64,000 nucleotides of DNA from Flaccisagitta enflata (lineage: Eukaryota > Chaetognatha > Sagittoidea > Aphragmophora): assembly GCA_965153355.1 (NCBI GenBank), contig OZ231126.1:32860001-32924000 (forward strand). Direction: 5' to 3'. The notes beneath the pieces were generated by a model. It ran no database searches. It was not told the DNA's origin and worked only from the letters and a program-made list of their open reading frames with translations. Below are positions 48,735 to 59,616 of this stretch, one piece after another. Numbering within the stretch: the stretch's first letter is position 1; each line of letters begins with the position of its first letter. A program made the translations under genes and the position numbers.

Positions 48735-49340
48735 ATGATGCAACAATTATTTCCATGAGAAAAGTTGTCTCCAGAAATACTCTGTGTGTATGTCTTTGTC
48801 ATATGTTGACCTCAAAAGAACCTTAAAATAAGCAGTTCACATGAGAAAAGCAAAGGAAATAAGTTTTTTTTTGTGAAATTTTGCTAACATTTTTTATCTC
48901 ATTGTTGCTGTCAAAATTATGAGACTCACAAATGCAGAGAAATTTTGCATTTTTAAAAATATAGCCGCCTCCACAATCAATTTTGGAGGGCGGCTATGTT
49001 CTTCATTTTTGTGTTTTTGCATTTTCTATGTAAAGTTATAATTTTGACAAGCCTCCTATCAGTGAACAAATATCAAATTTTGAATTTTTTCTAGTTGATA
49101 TATTTTGTTAATGATAGCTATACTTGCTTTTTTGTCCTATTAGAATGCAAAATTTGCAACAGAATAACGGTGGCAAAAGAAAAAACGGAACAAATTGTTT
49201 TGCTAATTTTTGCCAAACAGAAGGCCTAAACTACAGAAAATTCATGACCATTCAAAAGCTCTGCAGAAGATCTTTCAAATGCGACGTTGCTGGTCATTCT
49301 AGCTTTTTTCGTTTAGAAATGGCATAAGGATGAGTAAAAA
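48735..49340. repeat. AT-rich hairpin element, copy B
   Basis: Related to copy A near 9 kb; centre hairpin stems ATAGCCGCCTCCA and TGGAGGGCGGCTAT, flanked by inverted TCAAAATTATGA/TTATAATTTTGA. In the nested gene's intron 6. Confidence 0.7.
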
Positions 49341-49994
49341 CATTGCCCCATTCAATATTGGGTTAAATTGAAGGAAAAGGATGCGGGAAAAACATTGCTA
49401 ACTTTGACAAGCTCTAGCTACTAAACCGTTTGAGATACAGATCTGGGATTGGTCTAGATTGAAAGAAAATTCGAAAATCTTTAAAATCACCTATGAAAAA
49501 AAACTCACATAAGTATTTCATTGGCCTTTCTTATGAATCAACAAAGCGCTGCAGCTGCTTCCACTTCAACTTTTACACTTGTGACCCCCTCTTCTTTATT
49601 CTTGTTCTATTTCTAAACAAATAAAGCGGGGACAACCAGCAAAGTCTCATTCAAAAGATCTTTCACAGAGCTATCAAACGGTCATGGATTTTCCTATGTT
49701 TTTGTCATTGGAAGAATACAAAATAATGAAAAGTAATTTGTTCCGTTTTTTATTTTGCAACCGTTATTTATTGTGATATACTTCAATGATTCTTTTTATG
49801 TTATTCTTTATTTTCATTCTCATGAAATTTACTAATTTAACTCCTGTTGACACTTAAATCTTGCCGTCTTATTCATTTCTATAGTTCCATTCACCATTAG
49901 AGGCACTTTAATGAAAAGCTGCAAAGATGTATGTGAAAAAATACGCTGCATTATGTTCACTTTTTTTTTCTCACTTTTGAACGTTTTTTCAAGG

Positions 49995-50125
49995 GAACAA
50001 GGCCAAGTTGGCCAATAGGTGCGACGTGTGGATCGTCGAACGAATGCGTTAAAGACAAACCAACCGACAAACCAACCAACCGACGGACACAGCCAGTTAT
50101 AGAGGTGCTTTGTCGCACCTAAAAA
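49995..50125 (-). mobile_element. Short hairpin element, copy 16, GGTGCGAC type
   Basis: GAACAAGGCCAAGTTGGCC, AATAGGTGCGACGTGTGG distal, ACCAACCGACC body, AGAGGTGCTTTGTCGCACCT then AAAAAG. Confidence 0.85.
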
Positions 50126-50274
50126 GAAAAGAAATGAAAAGAACAAAAAAGAAGAAAAAAGATTTTACACAACGAAAAAACTATTCATCTCTGAGTTTGA
50201 GAGACTTTAGAATGTGGCAGCACCAAACATACAACTATGTAACAGCGATCCACATACATACTACTGTTGCATTT

Positions 50275-50495
50275 TTAGTTGCGGACACGCAACTCTATAA
50301 GAGGCTTTGTCCGTCCGTTGGTCCGTCCGTCGGTCCGTCCGTCTGTGGTCCGTGGTCATCGAGTTGAAAAGTGGGAAAACGAGTGTTTTTGATACTTTTT
50401 GTGTATGTTTGAGTGTTGGCGGTGGGTTAGGGTGTGGCTGTGGGTTGGATGCCCCTGCCCACCCGTGCGCAACGATATTGTGACCCCGCGTCACT
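50275..50495 (+). mobile_element. Short hairpin element, copy 17, GTTGCGGAC type, just before exon 7
   Basis: TTTTTAGTTGCGGACACGCAACTCTATAAGAGG start, GTCCGTCC body, GTCATCGAGTTGAAAAGTGG, distal GTGCGCAACGATATTGTGAC. It ends about 20-30 bases before the acceptor of nested-gene exon 7. Confidence 0.8.
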
Positions 50496-50517
50496 TTTTT
50501 TATTTCTTCATGGGCAG

Positions 50518-50607
50518 GGGCCGACGAACAGCAATCAAAAGGACGAAGATGCGCCGACGAATGATGAGGCAACAGCCGCTAGCCGTAATACTGCGGTAGC
50601 ATTGTGA
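50518..50607 (+). CDS. Nested gene exon 7: C terminus (probable)
   Basis: Acceptor TCTTCATGGGCAG, phase 0. It encodes GPTNSNQKDEDAPTNDEATA, ASRNTAVAL and TGA. An Asn/Asp/Glu-rich end suits the family. The last ten codons or so enter a 42-43-bp tandem repeat. A donor-like GCG|GTAGCA at 50595 could instead splice on in phase 0 to either of two downstream candidates. Confidence 0.55.
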   Translation, partial: GPTNSNQKDEDAPTNDEATAASRNTAVAL

Positions 50608-50731
50608 CTTCAGTGAGCTCTAAGTTGTAATCATGCGGTAGCATTGTGACTTCAGTGAGCTCATAAGTTGTAATCATGCTGTAGCATTGTGACTTTAGTG
50701 AGCGCATTAGTTGTAATCATGCGGTAGCATC
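50589..50731. repeat. 42-43-bp tandem repeat over the nested gene's C terminus
   Basis: Three full units plus a start, each TGCGGTAGCATTGTGACTTC, AGTGAGCTC, AGTTGTAATCA. The stop codon used in exon 7 is in the first unit. Confidence 0.9.
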
Positions 50732-50814
50732 TTAGGCGTATAATGTTAAAGTGCTAGTTGTGTTATCTGATCAAATGGTGTTGATATAGAGTTGACGCAG
50801 ATGATGACGACGAC

Positions 50815-50833
50815 GACCACGATGATGATTGAA

Positions 50834-50916
<83 letters not shown>

Positions 50917-51025
50917 GATGATGACAATGATGAAGATGACGACGATGATGATGATGATGTGACGATGGTGATGACGATGACGATGATGAAATTGATAATG
51001 ATGATGATGATGATGATGATGCTTT
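50815..51025. repeat. (GAT)n, interrupted
   Basis: GATGATGAT with GAC and GAA variants; ends before candidate exon at 51045. Confidence 0.95.
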
Positions 51026-51044
51026 TTGCTCCATGGGCCTTCAG

Positions 51045-51131
51045 ACACGTCGGGTGAACAATGGTCTTTCCGCTTCTTCTAAGCCTAAGCCTAAGCCTAA
51101 AACTGCGACGGGAGTCGGGAAAACTTTCTGA
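51045..51131 (+). CDS. Alternative last exon candidate 1 of nested gene
   Basis: Acceptor TTTTTGCTCCATGGGCCTTCAG is reasonable. In phase 0 it encodes TRRVNNGLSASSKPKPKPKT, ATGVGKTF and TGA. The Lys-Pro run comes from four tandem CCTAAG/A hexamers. It would follow exon 7 if the donor at 50595 is used. Support is only splice-site and phase agreement. Confidence 0.3.
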   Translation, partial: TRRVNNGLSASSKPKPKPKTATGVGKTF

Positions 51132-51141
51132 AAAATTGCAG

Positions 51142-51297
51142 AATTTCGAGGGACAAAATTTGAATATTCATAACTCGAGGAAAAAAAGGAAAGACTTACC
51201 CGGGGAAGAGAATGATGATTTAGGAGGAAACTACGCAAGCAGCCGAAGACCGAAAGGTCGTCGTACCAGAAATCCAGATTACTCTTGGGATGTTTAA
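51142..51297 (+). CDS. Alternative last exon candidate 2 of nested gene
   Basis: Acceptor AAATTGCAG (weak). In phase 0 it stays open for 51 codons: NFEGQNLNIHN, SRKKRKDLPGEENDDLGGNY, SSRRPKGRRTRNPDYSWDV and TAA. The acidic-then-basic pattern resembles cytoplasmic tails of basigin relatives and the end could be a PDZ ligand, but this may be chance. Confidence 0.3.
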   Translation, partial: NFEGQNLNIHNSRKKRKDLPGEENDDLGGNYASSRRPKGRRTRNPDYSWDV

Positions 51298-51794
51298 AAG
51301 ATTATAGAAATAATTTTACCGCGACATTGAAACTTGTTAGCTGAAATGATTAATATCCAATTGTTGGTTAAGATATACCGAAAGTATTTTTAAATAGAAG
51401 TCGGATTGTTTTGTTCCTGTCAACTCTATTCTCAATTATTCTATTTGTTGACGGTGTACGGTGTACACTGTACACGCAGAAATCCTCGTGTAATCGCTAA
51501 AAAGACGCAACGTACCCAGCGCATGCAGTGCACACTCAGCATAAGCTCAGTGCGGCATACATGCTGCCAACTTGTTTTCAATACGGCTTCGGGAGAAATT
51601 TTTTTTACAGAATTGGGAGGCCCGATAGTTTGGTAGTTTTGGGGCTTTTCAATTCGGCGCCGCGTCGTCATTGCGACGCCGCATGTCTTAGAACCGCCAA
51701 ACACACACACGCGCAACGCGGTTCCGCTGATTAAAAACGGTGCTCGCTCGGCGATGGGAAGATGAAAAGTCGTAAGCGTCGACCGTCGGCGTTA

Positions 51795-51808
51795 CTAAGG
51801 CAACGCGT
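51795..51808. promoter_or_regulatory. X-box-like motif in a CpG-rich stretch
   Basis: GTTACTAAGGCAAC resembles the RFX X-box (imperfect inverted repeat of GTTRCC with a 2-base gap). It lies in a CpG-dense stretch (about 51650-52000) unlike its AT-rich surroundings. No coding sequence was recognised there. A promoter is possible but unproven. Confidence 0.2.
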
Positions 51809-52123
51809 GTTAGCGTGTGATGAGTTGACACACGCACGCGCGCGTGTGCGACCTGAAATCACACGCACGAAAATCGAAATTAGGAAACGACCGACGAGTT
51901 TGCCAGTTTGCGACTCGCGGTTGACTTGCGAACTGTCGTTATTAGGTCGTTATACGTGTAGATGGCACGTATCACTCGCACACCCGCGCGCCTGTTGATG
52001 CATGCACCATTTCCTTCATATCTAAGACTCTAAGTAGATATTTAAGTAGGCGGCGATATCAGCGGGGGTAAAAAAGCTCGCTCGAAAATCATTTTTAGCA
52101 ATTTGACTAAAGTGAGGGCGCTG

Positions 52124-52129
52124 AATAAA
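52124..52129 (+). promoter_or_regulatory. Candidate polyadenylation signal AATAAA
   Basis: AATAAA, followed about 40 bases later by GT-rich TTTTGGTGTTGTTC. It is the first such signal I noticed after the nested gene's coding end. The distance (about 1.5 kb from the exon 7 stop) makes it uncertain. Confidence 0.25.
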
Positions 52130-53216
52130 ACTGTGGAAATCATATGTCTTCAGCATTACTCGTTTTGGTGTTGTTCAAACATTTTTATTATAAAAAGACG
52201 GGAAAAAAGGTAACACTTATCCTACGACTTCTTTCTAAAACTCATCTCCAATGACATTTTCTCTAAGTCAGAGTTAACTTTCCAATGTATCATTACGCGT
52301 TGAGAAAGAAAGACAGACTGGCTAAAACAAACGAAAAAATAGACAAAGAGATACGCTGATACGTATAAATTGCATCAGAACACCAAAGGTGAATCCGACT
52401 GCATGCAGTAATCTGTAAAACGCCATTTGGCGCCTCAAAAAAAATGTTTCCGTAGAGAGTTAATGTTAGTGCGTCTCTCACTACAGCATAATAAGACGGC
52501 AATGATGACAAGGAAAATTGCTTCATAAAAATCCCCTTTACTTTAGTCTTCATCCGAGTAGGGAAGTAGGTCTAGTAAGAAAAGTGAAATATCTGCCAAA
52601 TCTTATGAGTAACATCGATGAAAAAAAGATTGACCATAATACATGTGAAATACTATAGATTGAAAAAAAATATGACTGTCTGTGCTTAAGTTGACCTTTA
52701 CGTCCCCGGACTTTAACTCTGAGCGCATGAACAGAAAATTGTATGAAACATTGTGTCAATTGATTTAATATCAAAAATCGTGGGTGCTTTTATCTCCTAA
52801 TTTTCATTTGAAATCCAAAGCAGAACTTAACACTTTACCCGCCGGTGCCGTTGCCGGGATTGTAGAAGCTAGCGTTTGGCCGTAGTGATTTTATCTTACA
52901 CGCAGTTGAATTTGATTTCAGAGCAAAAGCTGAACTGTTGAGATCTACGGGCTAACCGTTTTCAAGCTCTAATTTAAGGCGCTTGCAAAGGCCTTTTTCC
53001 GTTTTTAGCCTCATACATGCTGGAACAGACGTCTCGACGCGTACAGTTGCTGATTTTCGCGAAAGCGCCGTCAATTTAAAATCGGGCAACTGTATTTGTT
53101 AATGTATACTGTACCTCGTGTCTATCTGCTATTCTGTGGTAGACTGGGCGTTTGTGCGTTCGTCTATTTCTCTATTTGGTCTGTCTGACTGTTCGTCTAT
53201 ATCTCTATTTGGTCTG

Positions 53217-53217
<1 letters not shown>

Positions 53218-53288
<71 letters not shown>
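53218..53288. repeat. (CT)n
   Basis: One AACT interruption. Confidence 0.97.
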
Positions 53289-53290
<2 letters not shown>

Positions 53291-53431
53291 TCATTCCGTG
53301 CAGGCGACACTATTTGGCTGTCGCATAGGTAATTCGTTTCTTGTTCCGCCGTAATTGACGACGTTAATCTCCAAGTTGGTGGCAATTTGCGGGATATTCG
53401 CAATTTTATCTTTTTTTCGACTTTTTTCGAC

Positions 53432-53685
<254 letters not shown>

Positions 53686-54713
53686 CATACTGTCTTTGAC
53701 ACCCTAGACAGGCAAATTGCTTACCGCGGGCCATAATAAATATAAAGCGAGTAGTCATTTTTCTTGGTCGCGCTTGAGTCGATGCTTGGATGCGGTTCAT
53801 GTGCGAAGGTGAGACACCATAAACCACGTCAGTCGTTGCTTAGCTAACGTCGAGTTTTACGGAATATATCGAAGGACGATTCGCCTTCGCACATCAGTTC
53901 ATAATGAGACCGCTGCAAGAGCTTAAATGAAGGAGCTACCCACAACAGTCAGGAAAATTTTTAGTTGCAACAATGTTCGATTTTTTAAGTTGAAGAAAAA
54001 ATAAAAAAACTTCAAGATTGATTTTCTCGTCTGCTTTTGGCTTTGGCTTTCTTATTTCCGCGAAGCGCCCGTGGTAACTGTTTTAATTCTCTCAAAAATG
54101 AGTAAGACGTCAATATTTTGGAGGGATAAAGAGGGCCTATAACGCGCCAATTAGAATCATCTCCAATGCAACGGTTCTGCTGATGTATGTATGTTCTGCT
54201 AATGCGTTAAAACTGATTTACTGGCGCCTAGTAAATTGCACATTGACGCCTTGCTCACTGTACGGCACTTTCATGTTCTATTTAGCACAACACGTTTTAC
54301 TGTCTCACCGTGTCTTTCAGGATCAGCTTATGTGCAATGTGTGCAGTCAGGATCAGCTCCTTTGCATTGTGTGCAGCTTGGGCTGTTAACTGTTACTGTA
54401 CTCACCGGTCCTGCGGTCGTCCACCGTATTAATCTTTCACTCGACTCTGTGTAGAACACAGCGTGTGCACACAAATATTGTGAAGGGATTGGGAGAGTGT
54501 TGCGGAGGTCGGTGTGGATGCATGATAATATGAGTCATGTGGTGATGACCGTGATGCTCGGATCCCATCGTTGCACACGCAACGAAGATGAACCACGCAA
54601 CGAAGATGAACCACGCAACTTATCGTGACTTTCGACATGGAGTAGAATATGAATATTGGAAAGTGGCGTCTCTATTCGGGAAATATTCCAGTCGATGAAA
54701 TCGGAAATGGCAT

Positions 54714-54785
<72 letters not shown>

Positions 54786-54860
54786 TTTTCGTTCGTTTGT
54801 TCGTTTGTTCGTTCGTTCGTTCGTTCGTTTGTTCGTCCGTTCTTTTGTTCTTTCTTTCGT

Positions 54861-54940
<80 letters not shown>

Positions 54941-54945
54941 TTTTT
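54714..54945. repeat. (CTTT)n with inner (GTTC)n
   Basis: (GTTC/GTTT)n block at 54788-54860. Confidence 0.97.
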
Positions 54946-55071
54946 TTCTCTTTCGTTCTCTCCAGTAATTCTCTCTTTGTTTTCAAAAAATGCTGTTTGC
55001 TCAATCTTGCGCAATAGAGTGTTTTGTCTCTCTCTATCTCGCTCGTCTCTCTCTCTCTGCTTGTGTTCTGT

Positions 55072-55264
<193 letters not shown>

Positions 55265-55344
55265 CTTTTCTCTCTACGTTTCGCAAAAGAAGGAGGCGTC
55301 TTGTGATCTCCTAAGGACGAGGAGGAGGCGACATCATCAATCAC

Positions 55345-55396
<52 letters not shown>

Positions 55397-56382
55397 CAGA
55401 GACAGAGACAGAGAGACAGAGAGAGAAAGAGACATAGAGAGGAGAGAGATACATGTATTGAAGGAAATTAGAAATATAGAATAAAAAGAATGATTGATAG
55501 CGAAAGAATTACAGAGGAAGATTAAAGGAATGGGATAATAAAAGATAGAGAAATAAAGATGAATAGAGAAAGAAAGAAAGATGAATAGAGAAAGAAAGAA
55601 AGATAGAATGAAGAAAAAAAAGAAAAAAAGAAATAATGGAAGAAAAAGGAAAAAAAAAATAAGGAAGGAAGAAAAAAAAGACAGAAATAAGACTGAAAGA
55701 AAGCAAAAGGAAGAGAGACAGACGGGCAGAAAAAAAAGGCAAAAAGGGCCAAGGAATGAAAGAGAGCGCCAAAGAGAACGATAGATTCTTCTTATGATGC
55801 TCTCAATTCGCTCTTTTCTTCATCTACGCGAGGGTGGGTTGCCTGTTGAGAGTTTTTGGTCTCTCCCCTGGCATCTTGTGTCGTTCGGATTTTGAGCTTT
55901 CCATGGCGCATTGGCATCAATCATTGAAAACTAAAGTATGACTGTAATTGTGCGCCATGTTTTCAGCTCTTACCTTCCCGTGAATATGTCAGTTCATTCA
56001 TCTTTTCATGCATCCATTCAATCAATCAATCATATGTCTTTAATTAACAAGGTGCGCAAATTGCAATTTTTGGTCATAAATTTACCGTGTGTTTTTTTAA
56101 ACGTTTCGGTCGCCACTTTATAAGAAGCACTTCTCCCTCATTTGGTAAAAACGGATGTGGAAAAGTTCTATTGTTTCTAACTCATCGTTGCCTCCGAACT
56201 GCGCACATTCCAGACAAAAACTCATTTTCTTCTCTTCTTTTTTCATTTTCCCCTTACGACTTGGTTTAATAGATTGTCTGTTCCTGTGGTCTCTTTTTTT
56301 TTTTTTTGTTTGTTTGTTTGTTTCTCTCTTTCTTACTTTGTTTTTCTCTTTCCATATTCTTACTTGACTCTTTTTTCTTTTT

Positions 56383-56414
56383 TCTTTCTCTCTTTCTTTC
56401 TTTCTTTCTTTCTC

Positions 56415-56486
<72 letters not shown>

Positions 56487-56548
56487 TTTTATATATCCAT
56501 TCATTCATTTACTTTCTTTCTTTCCATCTTTCAAAATTCTTTCTTGAC

Positions 56549-56587
<39 letters not shown>

Positions 56588-56600
56588 CTCTTTCTTTCTT

Positions 56601-56637
<37 letters not shown>

Positions 56638-56825
56638 TTTATCCATCCATTCATTCATTCATTCATTCGTTCATTCATTCATTCATTCAATCAGTTATCA
56701 ATTTATTCATCCATCCATTCATCCTTTTATTCATTCATCCATTCATTCATCCATTCATTCATCCATTCATTCATCCATTCATTCATTAATTCGTTCATTC
56801 TACCATTTATTTATTCATTCATTCT
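56383..56825. repeat. (CTTT)n blocks and (ATTC)n
   Basis: Two similar cassettes, each (CTTT)n followed by TTTTATCCATTCATTC; the second extends as (ATTC/CATC)n. Confidence 0.95.
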
Positions 56826-56872
56826 TTTCTCTTTTTGATGTTGATTCCTTCTTTACATCTGTCTCTCCTTTT

Positions 56873-57337
56873 GGGCAGCGGCCCTGAAGGGTTTGACGAC
56901 CTATGCCTTCACATATGGGGAATTTTCTCCTTCTCCTTCTCCTCCTTCTCCTTGTCCTTCTTCGCCTCTGTCCCCCCCCCCCCTCAAATCCCAGTCTTGA
57001 GGCCCAAATCCCAGTCTTGAAGCCCAAATCCCAGTCTTGAAGCCCAAATCCTAGCCTCGAGGCCCAAATCCCAGCCTTGAAGCCCAAACCTCAAGGCTGA
57101 AATTTGGGCCTCAAGGCTGGGATCTGGGCATCCAGGCTTGAGTTTAAGCTCTATGGCTAGGATTTGGGCCTCGAGGCTGGGATTTGGGCTTCCAGACTTG
57201 GATTAGGGCCTCAAGACTGGAATTTGAGCCTTGAGACTGTGATTTGAGGGGGGACAAAGAAGATGAGGGAAGAGAAGGAGAAAATTCCCCAAATGTATGA
57301 AAGCATAGGTCATCGACCTTTTTGGGGCCGCTGCCCT
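56873..57337. mobile_element. Foldback element F8
   Basis: GGGCAGCGGCCCTGAAGGGT left; ATCGACCTTTTTGGGGCCGC, TGCCC right; both extended by the CATAGGTCATCG / GACGACCTATGC segment. The interior inverts near 57090, as in F3. Followed by the GGGTACCGCTGACCA module. Confidence 0.85.
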
Positions 57338-57545
57338 GCTTCCCCTTCAACTTCAAGCACAACCTACTTAGGCAGGGCACGGGTACCGCTGACCAAATGA
57401 CGCTTTTGCGACTCTTCATTCTGCCGTTTCAATTAGGGCGTCTGCGATCGTGTAAATTACGCTGGAGGCTTAGATCTCATCTTGTCCTCCATCAAATCCT
57501 CACGCGTAGTCAACCAGCTCTTGACTTATCCTCTCCATTATCCTC

Positions 57546-57638
57546 CATTCTTTCTTTCTTGCTTTCTCTCTCTTTCTTTGTTTCTTTCTTTCTTTCTTGC
57601 TTTCCTTCTTTCCTTCTTTCCTTCTTACTTTCTTTTCT

Positions 57639-57710
<72 letters not shown>

Positions 57711-57726
57711 TATTTCTTTCTTTCAT
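57546..57726. repeat. (CTTT)n
   Basis: Interrupted at the 5' side. Confidence 0.97.
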
Positions 57727-58566
57727 CCTTTTTTTTTCTTCCTCCCTTTCTTTCTTTCTCGTTCTTTCTCTCAAACAAAAACGTCCCGCATATTTCGGAT
57801 GGAACAGCCATGCTGCCCACGCATTTGGCTAGTGTCGCACTATGTAGTATTTTTGTGATAAACTAATCTTCCAAGTCTATTAGCCAAAATTGCCAAAATT
57901 GTTTTCATGAAAATACGAATCAAATTGGTTTTGGTACATTACGCATAAAAATGAGGGGGGGGGGGGGAAGTTGCCGGAAGGGGATTGTAACAATGCCATT
58001 GAACTCGTTAATCATTTCAAACGACTTAGACTGCCAAAACAAACGGATGAAAAAAGAACTCAACGAACAAAAAAGTGAACATGGAAGTGGGTGGAGTGAA
58101 ATTCGTTCAAAGGTGAATGCTCGCTTTGGTGAATTTTCAAAATTGCCATTTTCGGTTTTGAAGTAAAGATTCTTGTCGAATCTAAGGTCTACACTCAAAC
58201 ATTGTCGTACCCTATGCAAAAAAAAAAAAAAAAAAAAACAAAAAAAAAACGACAACTTTTCAAAGGAGATCTAAAGTAAAAGGTCATTGTTTCTATGGTG
58301 ACAAACCATTTGTTTTATTCTCAATAATCATCATTGTGATCTTAGTGAGTACTTTTTGAGTATTTACGCGGATAGCGACGCAAAAACGCATCTTATTTAT
58401 AAGAAAAGGAATAATCTTCCTCATTGTTAATTCATATTGAGCCCTGGGAAATGGTTTGAAAAACTTCACCCGGCGTTTACCTCTTGTATCCATATTTGAT
58501 GGAAAATGGCAAGGTCGTTCTTTTAAACTGTTGCCATTCATGAATATTTGCCATTTTTTCTTGCAG

Positions 58567-58655
58567 GCTTATGTACTTTTACGGTGCGAATTGGGGATCG
58601 AAACGACAACGACCCCATTTTCCAAAAGACCAAATATGACGTCGCGATTAAACAA
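58567..58655 (+). CDS. CadN: Cadherin exon G
   Basis: Acceptor TTCTTGCAG, donor AACAA|GTGAGG. 89 bp, phase 1 in, phase 0 out. It encodes LCTFTVRIGDRNDNDPIF, ending an EC repeat with the calcium linker DRNDNDP, then QKTKYDVAIKQ, the first strand of the next. The match of phase and domain position with exon F shows that both belong to one gene despite the large intron. Confidence 0.9.
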
Positions 58656-59107
58656 GTGAGGAAATCTGAAGATGAATTATGATATTCTTTCAAAGCCATG
58701 CTTCTGCTTTCATTGCTAACACAAATAAATGAATCAATTTTCAAAGAAAAACTTAGTGTAGGTGATAACAATCAAATTCTCAGTGTAGGTGACAGAAATC
58801 AAATTCTTTTCACAAAACGATTGCGTTTTGTAAGAAAACAAGGCCGGATACACGGCTACCGAAGTCGCGTGCGGGTGGGCAGGGGCCATATTTGAGGTCA
58901 CCAGACTATTTGGGCAGGAGCAGGGAGGCCAAAGTAATAAAATCATAAAAAAAAGGTAAGTGTGACTAACCAACCGACCAGCCAACCAACTGACCAACCG
59001 ACCGACCAACCGACCGCTGGACAAAGCGGGTTGTAGAGTCGCGTGCACGCGACTAAAAAAAAGACGATAAAACTAACCGTCTTCATTGGATCTCTTTTAT
59101 TGCGCAG
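58656..59107 (+). other. Cadherin intron G-H
   Basis: 452 bases, of which the second half is a hairpin element. A short duplication (CAGTGTAGGTGA, twice) precedes it. Confidence 0.9.
58838..59050 (-). mobile_element. Short hairpin element, copy 18
   Basis: ACAAGGCCGGATACACGGCT, distal AGTCGCGTGCGGG, CCGACC body, TTGTAGAGTCGCGTGCACGCGACTAAAA-type end with a perfect palindrome. Ends 57 bases before exon H. Confidence 0.9.
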
Positions 59108-59263
59108 GACACTCCCGTTCACACTTCCGTTTTGCGCGTTGCCGCGTACGATCGCGACATCGGGCAGAACTCCGAGGTCATTTATTCTTTACGGGATCAA
59201 TCGGGATTCTTCTCGATCAACAACAAGACAGGATGGATTTACGTCAAAGCACCAATTTATGGA
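59108..59263 (+). CDS. CadN: Cadherin exon H
   Basis: Acceptor TTGCGCAG, donor GGA|GTGAGT. 156 bp, phase 0 both sides. It encodes SVLRVAAYDRDIGQNSEVIY (DxD calcium motif and the N-S-x-V-I-Y-S-L strand) and FFSINNKTGWIYVK, with an N-glycosylation sequon. Cadherin symmetric exon. Confidence 0.92.
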
Positions 59264-59616
59264 GTGAGTTTGATTTTGTATCAGATCAACGTTACCACAA
59301 CCTCAGGGCAGGGCTCTTCTTTTTGAAGTCGTTTCATTCCATCCTCTGCGTTGCTAGTTGGTGTCCCTTTCGAAAGACAGTTTACAATTGAGCAGATTGC
59401 ATTGCTATGCTTGTCGATAACGCACACAAGAACCAGCAATTCCGTCGGTTTCGAAAACACCTCTGACTAAACACTTATTACCGAAATCATAACATTGTTT
59501 ATGTGGCTCACTTAATGATTATAGGGTCCGTCTGGAATGAGAGAAAACTAAATGTTAGCCATAAAAACTGAATTCCACAATCAAACAGTGCGATTAGAAG
59601 ATGAGTTTTGTATATA

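Noticed and set aside
51061-51141. Signal-peptide-like start MVFPLLLSLSLSLKL
   Set aside because: Hydrophobic run comes from CCTAAG repeats read out of frame; no promoter or downstream secreted domain.
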